A stretch of DNA of 64,000 nt from Mesorhizobium loti (GTDB lineage: Bacteria; Pseudomonadota; Alphaproteobacteria; Rhizobiales; Rhizobiaceae), in contig NZ_LPWA01000115.1 in NCBI RefSeq assembly GCF_001510895.1, positions 1 through 64,000 of the forward strand. Direction: 5' to 3'. The notes beneath the pieces are model-generated. The model was not told the DNA's origin, ran no database searches, and saw only the letters and a list, made by a program, of their open reading frames with translations. Positions 47,305 to 55,568 of this stretch are shown piece after piece; the first letter of the stretch is position 1; each line of letters opens with the position of its first letter. A program made the position numbers and the translations under genes.

Positions 47305-47345
47305 TCCATCAATAGCGCTCCCATCGACGGCGTTACAAAAAGTGC
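47175..47345 (-). pseudogene. C-terminal fragment of an MFS transporter
   Basis: The frame reads FVTPSMGALLMEWTGAHG, then LAVLSALAMFNVVLASSLGW (last transmembrane helix) and ends FCSTPH. This is how major-facilitator transporters end. The upstream part is missing; the fragment is cut exactly at the att-like region (47332-47390), so recombination there probably removed the rest. Confidence 0.6.
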
Positions 47346-47390
47346 TGTAAGTGATTGATTTTACTGAAAAACATTAGAGTTCAATCCTCT
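47332..47390. other. Internal att-like site between the two island parts
   Basis: GTTACAAAA (47332), ATTGATTTTACTGA (47354) and TTAGAGTTCAATCCTCT (47374) match the right-end site at 55326, 55348 and 55368. The spacing is identical: 22 and 42 bp from the first element in both. The tRNA-like match stops after CCTCT, unlike the full 30 bp at 55370. Confidence 0.82.
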
Positions 47391-47460
47391 GTCCTCTGCG
47401 GGGGCTTTGCCTTACCCTCGCGCCACACCCAGTAGGCGTTCGGCATTGATTGCGGCTCGG

Positions 47461-48303
47461 TCATCGCCTCAGGCCGGCCATGAAAGTCTTTACTCGGGCT
47501 GGGTCGACTTGGTTCCACCACACACCGTCATGCTTCAGCGCGCTGGCGATGATGACTCCATCGACGATACGGAGGATATCGTTGGCGTTGTCGGGCGTCA
47601 CGCCGCTGCCGACCAGGGTTGGGAGGCCGGCGGCCTCCTTGATCCTGCGGATATAGCCTAGATCCGCAGCGTGCCCGGTGCGCTGACCCGTCGCGATGAC
47701 GGCGTCGGCGTCGAAGAAGACCAGGTCCTTGACCAACTCCTCCACCGGGCGGTCGGCAACAATGGCATGCGCGCCATGCTTGACATGAGCATCGGCGAAG
47801 ATGCGGATGCCGTTGGCGCGCAGTCGGGCGCGGTAGCGTGCCGCGCGGCCCGACTCACCCTCTACAAACCCCTCATTGGCGACATAGGCATTGGCCCATT
47901 GATTGATTCGGACGAATCCCGCGCCAGCGGCACTGGCGATCGCAAGTGCCGGGATCGCGGCATTGGCAAGCACATTGATGCCGATCGGCTTGCCGAGTTC
48001 GCGGCGAATACGGTCCGAGATCACGGCCATATAGGCTGCTGTCTCCGGTCCGATATCGTCAGGTTTGGCAAAGGGAATGTCGCCATGGTTCTCGACGATC
48101 ACGCCGTCGCATCCGCCATTGAGATAGGCCCGCGCATCATCGAGTCCCCGCTGATAGATCGCCTCTACGGCCTCGCCGTCATAGCGCGGCGCACCAGGAA
48201 GCGGCGCAAGGTGAACGACGCCGATCACCACCTTGCTGCGGCCGAAAAGCTGGTCGAGTGCGTCGCCGCCTGATTGACCGATCGGACGTGGGGGCTGGGT
48301 CAT
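47461..48303 (-). CDS. BtpA/SgcQ-family protein
   Basis: 280 aa, a TIM-barrel-like family. VVIGVVHLAPLPGAPRYDG at the N-terminus, GCDGVIVENHGDIPF, then FADAHVKHGAHA and TLVGSGVTPDNA are strong BtpA/SgcQ signatures. The family is named for BtpA (photosystem I) and E. coli SgcQ, a predicted nucleosidase; true substrates are mostly unknown. It is the last gene of the leftward catabolic operon and overlaps the kinase gene by 4 bp. Confidence 0.88.
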   Translation of the reverse strand: MTQPPRPIGQSGGDALDQLFGRSKVVIGVVHLAPLPGAPRYDGEAVEAIYQRGLDDARAYLNGGCDGVIVENHGDIPFAKPDDIGPETAAYMAVISDRIRRELGKPIGINVLANAAIPALAIASAAGAGFVRINQWANAYVANEGFVEGESGRAARYRARLRANGIRIFADAHVKHGAHAIVADRPVEELVKDLVFFDADAVIATGQRTGHAADLGYIRRIKEAAGLPTLVGSGVTPDNANDILRIVDGVIIASALKHDGVWWNQVDPARVKTFMAGLRR

Positions 48304-49208
48304 GAGAGCTCCGTTTGATCGACGAGCGCCGCCATTTCAGACGCGGAAGGGCAGGATAACAACGTGCCCGGCCGTGTCACGGAGATTGCTGCGGCCTCGA
48401 GCGCGAACTTCAGCGATGAGGTAACCGACATTCCTTTGGAAATCCCACCGACCAGACAGCCGCAGAACACATCACCGGCACCGCTGGTATCGAGCGCCTC
48501 GACGCGCGGGGCAGGTAAGCGAACCGATCCTGCCTGGCCCGGGCCAAGAGTGAGACAACCTTCGCCGCCAAGCGTGATCACGACTGTCCCGGCGCCTTTA
48601 GCCGCGAGCGCACCGGCCGCCGCCGCCATATCCTCCCGACCGGTCAGTGCTTTCGCCTCGGATTGATTCACCACCAACATATCTACCAGGTCGAAGTCAG
48701 GCAGAGCCGCCTCATCGATAGGGCTGGCGTTCAGAATGGTCCGCGCGCCACTTTGCTGTGCTGCGCGGAGGCAGGCATTGGTCGCGGCGGCTGGCAGGTT
48801 CCCTTGCATGACAAGGATGCCGCCAGGACCGATCCGGCGCGCAAGCGCGGTTTGCGAAATCGGATCAAACGCTTCGCTGCAGGCGACGCCGCTGACGATG
48901 AAGTTCTCGCCGCTAGCATCAATGACAATGATCGAGCGGTCGCTCGCCAGGTCGAATTCGTTCACCCGGACGTCGGATAGCTCCCTGCCGAGCCGACCCC
49001 TGATCCATGCACCCGCGGCGTCCTTGCCCAGCGCGGTCCATAGCGTCACCGCCGCGCCCGTGCGCGCCGCTGCGATCGCCTGGTTTGCGCCTTTACCCCC
49101 GAGGCCGTCAGCGCTGGCAACGGCGTTCAAAGTCTCGCCCACGGCAGGGAAGCGGCCGACGCGAAACGTCGTGTCGACACAGGCGTTGCCCACCACGTGG
49201 ACGTGCAT
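48300..49208 (-). CDS. PfkB-family sugar kinase (ribokinase-like)
   Basis: 302 aa. N-terminal motif GGKGANQAIAAARTGA and C-terminal catalytic motif ALDTSGAGDVFCGCLVGG with the base Asp (DTxGAGD form; Ser replaces the usual x-Gly pair partner). It phosphorylates a sugar or nucleoside, probably the compound brought in by the ABC transporter upstream. It overlaps the BtpA gene (ATGA) and is 3 bp from the GATase-like gene. Confidence 0.92.
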   Translation of the reverse strand: MHVHVVGNACVDTTFRVGRFPAVGETLNAVASADGLGGKGANQAIAAARTGAAVTLWTALGKDAAGAWIRGRLGRELSDVRVNEFDLASDRSIIVIDASGENFIVSGVACSEAFDPISQTALARRIGPGGILVMQGNLPAAATNACLRAAQQSGARTILNASPIDEAALPDFDLVDMLVVNQSEAKALTGREDMAAAAGALAAKGAGTVVITLGGEGCLTLGPGQAGSVRLPAPRVEALDTSGAGDVFCGCLVGGISKGMSVTSSLKFALEAAAISVTRPGTLLSCPSASEMAALVDQTELS

Positions 49209-49211
49209 TGC

Positions 49212-49982
49212 TCAGTCCCCACCGGTCGCCCAGTCAAGCATCTGTTCGAACAGGATCTTGTAGCCTTTCCAGGCAATGAACTCCGGTGGCAGCCAATGCG
49301 GCCCGACATCGGATGTCCAGGCCACAGTGCGGCCCTTGCCGTAGTGGCCGGTGACAAGCAGCGGCAGTGACCCATATTCCGATGACACGGTGGCGAGAAC
49401 TTCCGCCCCGTCTTTCAGGGTCACCTCATTGAACCCGAGCAGGACCGGCCAGTCCGAACCGAGACCATTCAGGATGAGATGGCTCGACGAGCCTTTGAGC
49501 ACCGGCGCAAAGCCTTCCGGAACCTCGACACGGTCGTCGACCGCGAGGCAGCTCACCGGCAGCACGTCCTCGACCGGCGTCTTGTGGTAGCGCGCGCCGC
49601 CATTGATTCCCTGGAAGCTATAATAGCCGCCAAACATCAAAAGTCCGCCGCCGGCTCTCACATAGTCGCGCAGCAGACGCAAGCGGTTCGGCGTCGTCTT
49701 CGAATGAACCCAGGTGTCGGGATGCAGAAGCAGCGTGTTTGCGCCGATGTCGGAGAGCACCACCGCGTCATACGCCGAAAGGGTATCCATCGTTTGCGGA
49801 AAGCTGCGCTGCGCCTCATGCGCCGGCATGAAGGTAACGTCGAAATCCGTCGCCTTCAGCGCCTTCAGCAATTCGTCCGCGCCGGTATGATAAGTGACCG
49901 TCGGAAACTGATCGAAACCCTTGATATGGGTCGCAGTCGACACCCAGGATTCGCCGGCAAGCAGGATCTTTTTCTTGGACAT
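49212..49982 (-). CDS. GATase1-like (putative glutamine amidotransferase fold) protein
   Basis: 256 aa. KILLAGESWVSTATHIKGFD, AYDAVVLSDIGANTLLLHP, AGGGLLMFGGYYSFQG and a C-terminal GHYGKGRTVAWTSDVGPHW fit the DUF1355-type class I GATase-like domain. No Cys sits at the usual nucleophile elbow: the GGYYSF loop has Tyr-Tyr-Ser. Amidotransferase activity is therefore doubtful. Same operon, 27 bp after the phosphotriesterase-like gene. Confidence 0.82.
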   Translation of the reverse strand: MSKKKILLAGESWVSTATHIKGFDQFPTVTYHTGADELLKALKATDFDVTFMPAHEAQRSFPQTMDTLSAYDAVVLSDIGANTLLLHPDTWVHSKTTPNRLRLLRDYVRAGGGLLMFGGYYSFQGINGGARYHKTPVEDVLPVSCLAVDDRVEVPEGFAPVLKGSSSHLILNGLGSDWPVLLGFNEVTLKDGAEVLATVSSEYGSLPLLVTGHYGKGRTVAWTSDVGPHWLPPEFIAWKGYKILFEQMLDWATGGD

Positions 49983-50009
49983 TAGAACTCCGTCGTCAGT
50001 CTTGGCCGC

Positions 50010-51101
50010 TTAGGTCTGCCGCGCGAACACGGCCTTCGGATTGGCGATGAGCATGCAGTCGATGGCTAGCTGCTCCACGCCATGCCGTTTCAGACGCGGT
50101 ATGAAATGCTTCAAGATATAGCCGTAGCCGAAGCCGCCGAAGCGGGTCAGCATGATCTTGAGGAACACGTCCTGCGAGAGTAGCAGGCGGTCGCCGAAAC
50201 CCGCTTCGACGAGTGCCGCAATTGCTCGCGCATTCTCTTCATCGGAGGGCGATTGGGCATCCTGATCGGCATAGTAGTAGTCCATGCCGATCATATCGTA
50301 TTCGAGGAACGCGCCGCGTCGGGCGAGGCTTTTCTGATAGTCGAGGTCGTTGTGGCTCGGGTTCATGTGGCAGAGCACGGTGTGTCGAAGATCGGCGCCC
50401 TCTGCCTGCACGATATCGAGCACCTCGTGCGCCAGCCGCTCCCAGCCGGGCAGATGGATCGACAGCGGCACGCCCGTGATGCGCGAGGCTCGCGCGGAAG
50501 CTCTCAGCGACTTTCGTTCCTCGGCGGTGAAGTCCTTGCTGACGCCGACCTCGCCGATCAGGCCGGCCATGATCGGCGGCTGCGTGTTGCCGCCGCCGAC
50601 ATCGTTGACGATGAACTCGGTCACCGCGTCGACGTCCATCGCCTTCAGCCATTCGGGATGGGTGTGCTCGAGATAGAAGCCGCTGCCCATGACGATCTTC
50701 AAGCCGGACATGCGACTGATGCGGGCAAGCTTTTCCGGCTCGCGGCCTATACCGATATTGGTCGCGTCGACGACGGTGTGGCCCCCCAGCGCGCGATAGC
50801 GTTGGAGCTCCGATAACGCCAGGTCGCTGTCGTCGAGCGAAACGTTGTCGCGGTTCACATAAGGGTTCATGCGCAGTTCGCCGATGATCTCGATGTTCAC
50901 CGGCTGCTCGGCGAGCGCCATGTCGCCCGGATGACAGGGACATTTCCAGGTGCGCGCGCCGTCGAGCAAAATGTGCTCGTGCATCAGGGTAATCCCCATC
51001 TCGTCGACAGGAATGGGGCCGAGCACGGTCATCACATGGCCGGTATCAACCCCGATCTCCAGCCGTTGCTTGGGCGGCGCGTCATCGAAGAGGTTGCTCA
51101 T
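50010..51101 (-). CDS. Phosphotriesterase-family metal hydrolase (Php/lactonase-like)
   Basis: 363 aa amidohydrolase. Metal ligands visible: HEH in TLMHEHILLDG near residue 42, the middle region LSIHLPGWERLAHEVLDI with His, TVLCHMNPSHNDLDY with His, and late LLLSQDVFLK with Asp. The usual bridging Lys may be replaced, since the strand before the His reads ASRITGVPLSIHLPG; if so the metal site differs from classic PTE. Related PTE-like proteins are lactonases or sugar-lactone hydrolases, fitting a sugar catabolic operon. It precedes the GATase-like gene. Confidence 0.86.
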   Translation of the reverse strand: MSNLFDDAPPKQRLEIGVDTGHVMTVLGPIPVDEMGITLMHEHILLDGARTWKCPCHPGDMALAEQPVNIEIIGELRMNPYVNRDNVSLDDSDLALSELQRYRALGGHTVVDATNIGIGREPEKLARISRMSGLKIVMGSGFYLEHTHPEWLKAMDVDAVTEFIVNDVGGGNTQPPIMAGLIGEVGVSKDFTAEERKSLRASARASRITGVPLSIHLPGWERLAHEVLDIVQAEGADLRHTVLCHMNPSHNDLDYQKSLARRGAFLEYDMIGMDYYYADQDAQSPSDEENARAIAALVEAGFGDRLLLSQDVFLKIMLTRFGGFGYGYILKHFIPRLKRHGVEQLAIDCMLIANPKAVFARQT

Positions 51102-51105
51102 GGGC

Positions 51106-52110
51106 TCAACGGCTCCGCACGGCGCCGCGGAACAGGCGGAAATTCAGCCAGATGGCGATCAAGATGATCGTTCCGGTTACGATCGGCGTCAGGAAAGGCG
51201 ACAGATGCGCCAGGATGAGGCCGTTGCCGATGACGGCCACGGTAAGTGCGCCGAGCACCGTGCCGATGATCGTTCCGCGGCCGCCGAAGAGACTGGTGCC
51301 GCCAAGCACGACGGCTGCGATCACCTCTAGCTCGAAGCCTTGCCCGGCATTCGAGGACCCGGAACCGAGACGGGCAGCAATGATGATACCCGCAAGCGCC
51401 GCCGCGGTGGCGGAAATCACATAAACGAAAAGCGTCATCTGCCGCGTGTTAACGCCGGCGCGTCTCACCGCTTCGGCGTTGGCGCCGATGCCGGTCACAT
51501 AGCGGCCGAACGGTGTCTCGTTGAAGGCCAGATAGGCGATCGCGAGGATCGCCAGCGCGATCAGCGCTGGCACCGGCACACCGAGGAACCAGGCGCGGCC
51601 TATGACCGTGAAAGAGCTTCCCGGGTCGACGGGGATGGAATAGCCGCCGGTGATGAGCAGCGCCACGCCCCGGATCACCGAAAGCCCAGCAAGAGTGACG
51701 ATGAAGGCCGGGATGCCCTCATAAGCCACGAAATAACCCTGAACCGCGCCAAGCAGGGCTCCCAATGCCAGCATGCCGAGGATGACCGCCGGCCACGGAA
51801 AGCCAAACTGCAGAAGTGTCGCCGACAGCGTTGCCACCAGGGCCAGCACGGAGCCGACTGAAAGATCGATGCCGCCCGTGGTGATAACGAAGGTCATCGC
51901 CGCGGCAACGATCAGAAGCGGCGCCGACTGTCGCAGGATGTTCAATAGATTGGGCGATGTCAGAAAGGCGTTCGTCGCCACCGAAAAGACGATGCAAACG
52001 ACAAGAAAGAACAGTGCAATCGACACGACACTGCCGTTGGCGAGCATCGCTTCTCGCCATGTGCCTTCGCGCACCTTTCGCGACTGAGCGGAGTGAGTCG
52101 CTTCGCTCAT
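51106..52110 (-). CDS. Sugar ABC transporter permease (RbsC family)
   Basis: 334 aa with about 8-10 membrane helices. TTGGIDLSVGSVLALVATLS, cited in part, is the signature loop of RbsC/XylH/AraH permeases, and LGGTSLFGGRGTIIGTVLGAL is the EAA-like coupling region. It overlaps the ATPase gene by 4 bp. With the binding protein and ATPase it forms a CUT2-type importer; the substrate is unknown, and a pentose or nucleoside-like sugar is likely from the kinase and BtpA neighbours. Confidence 0.93.
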   Translation of the reverse strand: MSEATHSAQSRKVREGTWREAMLANGSVVSIALFFLVVCIVFSVATNAFLTSPNLLNILRQSAPLLIVAAAMTFVITTGGIDLSVGSVLALVATLSATLLQFGFPWPAVILGMLALGALLGAVQGYFVAYEGIPAFIVTLAGLSVIRGVALLITGGYSIPVDPGSSFTVIGRAWFLGVPVPALIALAILAIAYLAFNETPFGRYVTGIGANAEAVRRAGVNTRQMTLFVYVISATAAALAGIIIAARLGSGSSNAGQGFELEVIAAVVLGGTSLFGGRGTIIGTVLGALTVAVIGNGLILAHLSPFLTPIVTGTIILIAIWLNFRLFRGAVRSR

Positions 52111-52904
52111 GTCGCCGCTCCATCGCGATATCGACTGGCAGCCGAACGAGCATTGAACTTGCGGCCAACGATCAGGTTGACCACGTCCTCGATATTGGTT
52201 TCGCCGATCAGCCGCTCGGCGACGTTGCGTCCTTCATACATGACCTGGATGCGGTCGCAGACGAGGAACAGATCCTGGAGACGGTGGGTGATCAGAATGA
52301 CGCTGACACCGCGGGCGCTCACGGTGCGGATCAGGTCCAGCACGGCCTCGACCTCGGCGACGGCAAGCGCTGCCGTCGGCTCATCCATAATCAGCACCGA
52401 CGGCTCGAAAGAGGCGGCGCGCCCGATCGCGATCGACTGTCGCTGCCCGCCGGACAGGTTTTCGACCTTCAGCCGCGTGTCGGCGATAACGATGCCGAGG
52501 CGGTCGAGCATCTGGCGCGTTTGCTCGTGCATGCGCTTCTTGTCGAGAAAGGAGATCCCGGCGATGTGCCGGCGCGGCTCGCGGCCGAGAAAGAGATTGC
52601 CGGCGACATCGATGGTGTCGCAGAGCGAAAGGTCCTGATAAACCATCTCGACGCGTGCTGCACGCGAGTCCGCCGGCGAACTGAAGCTCACCGGCATTCC
52701 GTCGATCTCGATCGTGCCGGCGTCGGGGATCACCGCTCCCGACAGCACCTTGCTCAATGTAGATTTTCCCGCGCCATTGTCGCCGACGAGGCCCAGGACC
52801 TCGCCTGGCTTCAGCGTCAGGGACACGTCGTCGAGCGTCTGGATGGCGTTGTAGCGCTTTGAGATGCCGCTCATCCGCACCCGATAGATCTCGCCACTGC
52901 TCAT
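52107..52904 (-). CDS. Sugar ABC transporter ATP-binding protein (single domain)
   Basis: 265 aa with Walker A LVGDNGAGKSTLSKVLSG, the Q-loop in VEMVYQDLSLCD, signature LSGGQRQSIAIGRA, Walker B SVLIMDEPTAAL and the switch His in ILITHRLQDLF. Unlike RbsA, which has two ATPase halves, this is the single-domain form used by many rhizobial CUT2 importers (FrcA-type), so it should act as a dimer. Overlaps the permease gene. Confidence 0.93.
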   Translation of the reverse strand: MSSGEIYRVRMSGISKRYNAIQTLDDVSLTLKPGEVLGLVGDNGAGKSTLSKVLSGAVIPDAGTIEIDGMPVSFSSPADSRAARVEMVYQDLSLCDTIDVAGNLFLGREPRRHIAGISFLDKKRMHEQTRQMLDRLGIVIADTRLKVENLSGGQRQSIAIGRAASFEPSVLIMDEPTAALAVAEVEAVLDLIRTVSARGVSVILITHRLQDLFLVCDRIQVMYEGRNVAERLIGETNIEDVVNLIVGRKFNARSAASRYRDGAAT

Positions 52905-52978
52905 CTTGAATCCGCGGAATTAGCAAAGAGACCGCGGCGTTGCGTTGAGCGCCGCCGCGGGTCGGTCGTCGGTGCAGT

Positions 52979-53916
52979 TTACTTGAACATCGCGCGGTAT
53001 TGGTCGACGTTCTTCTTGGTCACGATCGTCACCGGAATGTTGATGATCGGATCGACCTTTTCGCCCTTCTTGAGCTTGGTCAGCGCTTCGACCGCCGCCT
53101 TGCCTTCGCCGGCCGGATCCTGCTGGACGACCGCCACCACCCAACCATCGTCGATGCCTTGAACCGCCTGCTTGGTCAGGTCCCAACCGAACACCTTGAC
53201 GTCGCCGGTGCGGCCCTGGCTGGTCACGGCGGAAACAGCACCGAGCAACGCCGGCTCGCCGGTCGCATAGAGCGTCGTCATGTCCGGGTTGGCGGTCATC
53301 AAATTCTCCGAAGCGCTTAACGCGGTTTCCTGAACGTTCTGACCGTCGACCGTATCGAGGAAGGTGATCGCCTCGCCGCTGTCGGTGACGGCCTTCTTGA
53401 AACCGTCGAGCCGCTGGTTCTGGATAAAAGAATTGAGCGCGCCGATGATGCCGATCTTGGCTTTGCCGCCCATCTCGGTCTTCACATAATCGGCGTAGAA
53501 TTTGCCGATATCCACGCCGGCCTTGGTGTTGTCGACACCGATGAAGGAAACATTGTCGCCGTTAGGGATCTGCGCATCGATGGCGAGACCGGAATGCCGG
53601 CCGCCTTGGCGGCGGTGATCGCAGGCTTGACGCCATTCACGTCGATGGCGACCAGAATGATGCCGTCGACTTTCTGTGTGATGTAGGTCTCGATCGCGTC
53701 ATTTTGCGCGCTCGGGACGTTGTTGGCATTAAAGATGACCAGCTTGGCGCCGGCAGCATCGGCCGCCTTCTGGGCGCCTTCGTTGATCTGGTTGAAGAAC
53801 AGGGCCTGCTGGTTGATGTTGACGAGAGCGAACGTGTCAGCGAGAGCCGATCCCATGGCTGTCGAGCCGATGGAGATGAAGGCGGCGCAACCGACGAGAA
53901 GTTTGAACAGACGCAT
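52979..53916 (-). CDS. Periplasmic sugar-binding protein (RbsB family), one frame break
   Basis: I start it at the ATG at 53914-53916 (MRLFKLLVGCAAFISIG) with GGGGA upstream; the signal peptide ends near ALA-DTF. The frame breaks near 53586. Restoring one G gives GIPVVAIDAQIPNG and joins 53916-53590 to the downstream frame ending at 52979, about 312 aa in all. Features: NNVPSAQNDAIETYI, GVDNTKAGVDIGKFY, GKAKIGIIGAL. First structural gene of the ABC operon, downstream of the regulator. Confidence 0.87.
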
Positions 53917-54037
53917 TTGCGATTCCCCTTGCTTGCGGGCCAAACCTCATTTGGCTGGTCCCATTGGTGCACAGGCACGACGCAACAATTCAAGAGGCTT
54001 GAATATTTGTCAATGAGTTTGAATGGCAGCTCGCCGA

Positions 54038-54664
54038 TCAGAACGTCGCCGGCGTGTTGACCCAGAAAATGCTCGCACGCTCCTTGCCGATGTTGCGGTA
54101 ATGATGGAGCAGCTCCGACCTGAACACGAACGCATCGCCGGTGGCGAGATCATAGCGCTTCTCGTCGACGATCAACTCGATGCGGCCAGCCAGCACATAA
54201 CCGACTTCCTCGCCGACATGCTGGATGGGACCTTCGCTCTCGCCGTCTGGCTCGATGTGATGGATGTTGCACTGCAGCAGGTGACCGGCCGAATATGGAA
54301 TAACTCGCTCAAGCGAGATGCCATCACCGCGCCTCAACGCGTCGAGCGTGATCAATGGCCGTGCGCCTGCCCGGAACACGATCGCCTCGTCGTCGTCGAC
54401 CTCCTCGAACATCCAGCCGATGTTGGTGTCCAGAACCTCGACCAGACGGTGAAGCATAGGCAGCGATGGTGAAGCCTTTCCGTTCTCGATCTTGGACAGT
54501 AGGCTTTCAGAGCAGTTCGCAGCAGTGGCCAGCGACTTTAGCGTCATGCCACGCGTCTGGCGGGCGAGGCGCAACCGGGTTCCAAGCCGCGCGGCATTTA
54601 CGGTGGCGTCCATTTCAGACTCTGGCCGTCGCCGATCGATTTTGTTCATCCGTTCGCCAACCAT
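54038..54664 (-). CDS. XRE-cupin regulator of the sugar operon
   Basis: 208 aa (or 203 aa from the ATG at 54649). HTH at about 28-80 (LGTRLRLARQTRGMTLKSLA, then SESLLSKIENGKASPS). A C-terminal cupin has GPIQHVGEEVGYVLAGRIEL, cited in part, and LATGDAFVFRSELLHHY. This PuuR/SutR-like design senses small molecules through the cupin. It lies upstream of the binding protein on the same strand with a 121-bp gap, probably the controlled promoter. Confidence 0.88.
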   Translation of the reverse strand: MVGERMNKIDRRRPESEMDATVNAARLGTRLRLARQTRGMTLKSLATAANCSESLLSKIENGKASPSLPMLHRLVEVLDTNIGWMFEEVDDDEAIVFRAGARPLITLDALRRGDGISLERVIPYSAGHLLQCNIHHIEPDGESEGPIQHVGEEVGYVLAGRIELIVDEKRYDLATGDAFVFRSELLHHYRNIGKERASIFWVNTPATF

Positions 54665-55020
54665 TCAACAGCCAAGGGACGACTGTCGCGCGAGCAAAAG
54701 ACAGCGGCGGCCGATTTGCAAGCGATGATCTGTAATTTCGACGCTACAGCCATGGCCCAACAGTTTGACAACGCGGATAACACAACCTCAGCGTTGCCAC
54801 TCGCTAGATACCTAAATACTAGCACAGCGTCAAAGGACCGCTCTGGGCCGTGGTTCGCCATTGGCCTCGATGGAAGGATGGGCAGAGAGGGTCGAAACAC
54901 GACCCTCCCGGCGTCATCGGTAAGTTGCATTTGCCGATAACCGCCTGGCGGTGTCACCGAAATTTAGCTCATCACAGGGCCGTCGGCTCACACCCATGAC
55001 GGTCGTCGAAATAAAGTGCC
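54665..55020. other. Intergenic region right of the regulator
   Basis: 356 bp without a credible gene. Should contain the promoter of the regulator gene; no clear operator seen. Confidence 0.5.
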
Positions 55021-55371
55021 ATGAGATTCAAAACTGCCTGTTTCGCAGCACTCGCTTTCACCGTTGTCGGTAGCGCGGCGATTGCCGGCGCCCTCGACGA
55101 GCCCAAGATGATGGCGCCGTTCTTCACCGACGCGAGCATGAAGACGATGAAGCCGGATGCGGATATGAAAAAGGTCTGGATCGCTTTGGACGAAGGCAGT
55201 GGCCCGGCGGTTAGGGCTTCGATAGACGACGATATCCGTGTCGGCTGCCGTGCTGATCGGCGTCCTGCCCAAGAAAGATTGAGACCTTTGCGAAATTTTT
55301 TGTCCATTCCGTCGTCCGTCACAATGTTACAAAATGTCACGTATATCATTGATTTTATTGATATAAGTTAG
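55021..55371 (+). CDS. Small exported protein truncated at the island end
   Basis: 116 codons. A good signal peptide (MRFKTACFAALAFTVVGSAAIA) is followed by ALDEPKMMAPFFTDASMKTMK and MKKVWIALDEG. This resembles a family of small rhizobial periplasmic proteins with a conserved F-Y/F-T-D and x-M-K-x pattern. From about residue 65 the sequence loses coherence and the frame runs into the att arm (GTTACAAAA at 55326), so the C-terminus is probably lost. Confidence 0.5.
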   Translation: MRFKTACFAALAFTVVGSAAIAGALDEPKMMAPFFTDASMKTMKPDADMKKVWIALDEGSGPAVRASIDDDIRVGCRADRRPAQERLRPLRNFLSIPSSVTMLQNVTYIIDFIDIS

Positions 55372-55399
55372 AGTTCAATCCTCTCTCGCAGCACCAGCC
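55326..55399. other. attR of the composite island (right arm plus 30-bp repeat)
   Basis: GTTACAAAA (55326), ATTGATTTTATTGA (55348) and the exact 30-bp copy of the tRNA-Thr 3' end at 55370-55399. The arm elements repeat at the internal site 47332-47390. No complete tRNA is present here. Confidence 0.9.
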
Positions 55400-55568
55400 G
55401 CTTTCTCCTCTCCTTCGTATGACTTCGAGGACGCCGGCCGCCCAAGTGGGTCTACCGCCGTCCTTCCCAGGCCCTATGAGAGGCACGGATGTGCGGAATA
55501 AATCTTGGCGCCGTTGATACTAACCAATCTCTTTGACGAGGAGACCGGTATTGCCCCTGTGCCCGCCG

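Noticed and set aside
55370..55399. Second tRNA-Thr gene
   Set aside because: Only the T arm and 3' end are present; D and anticodon arms are missing, so it is an att repeat.
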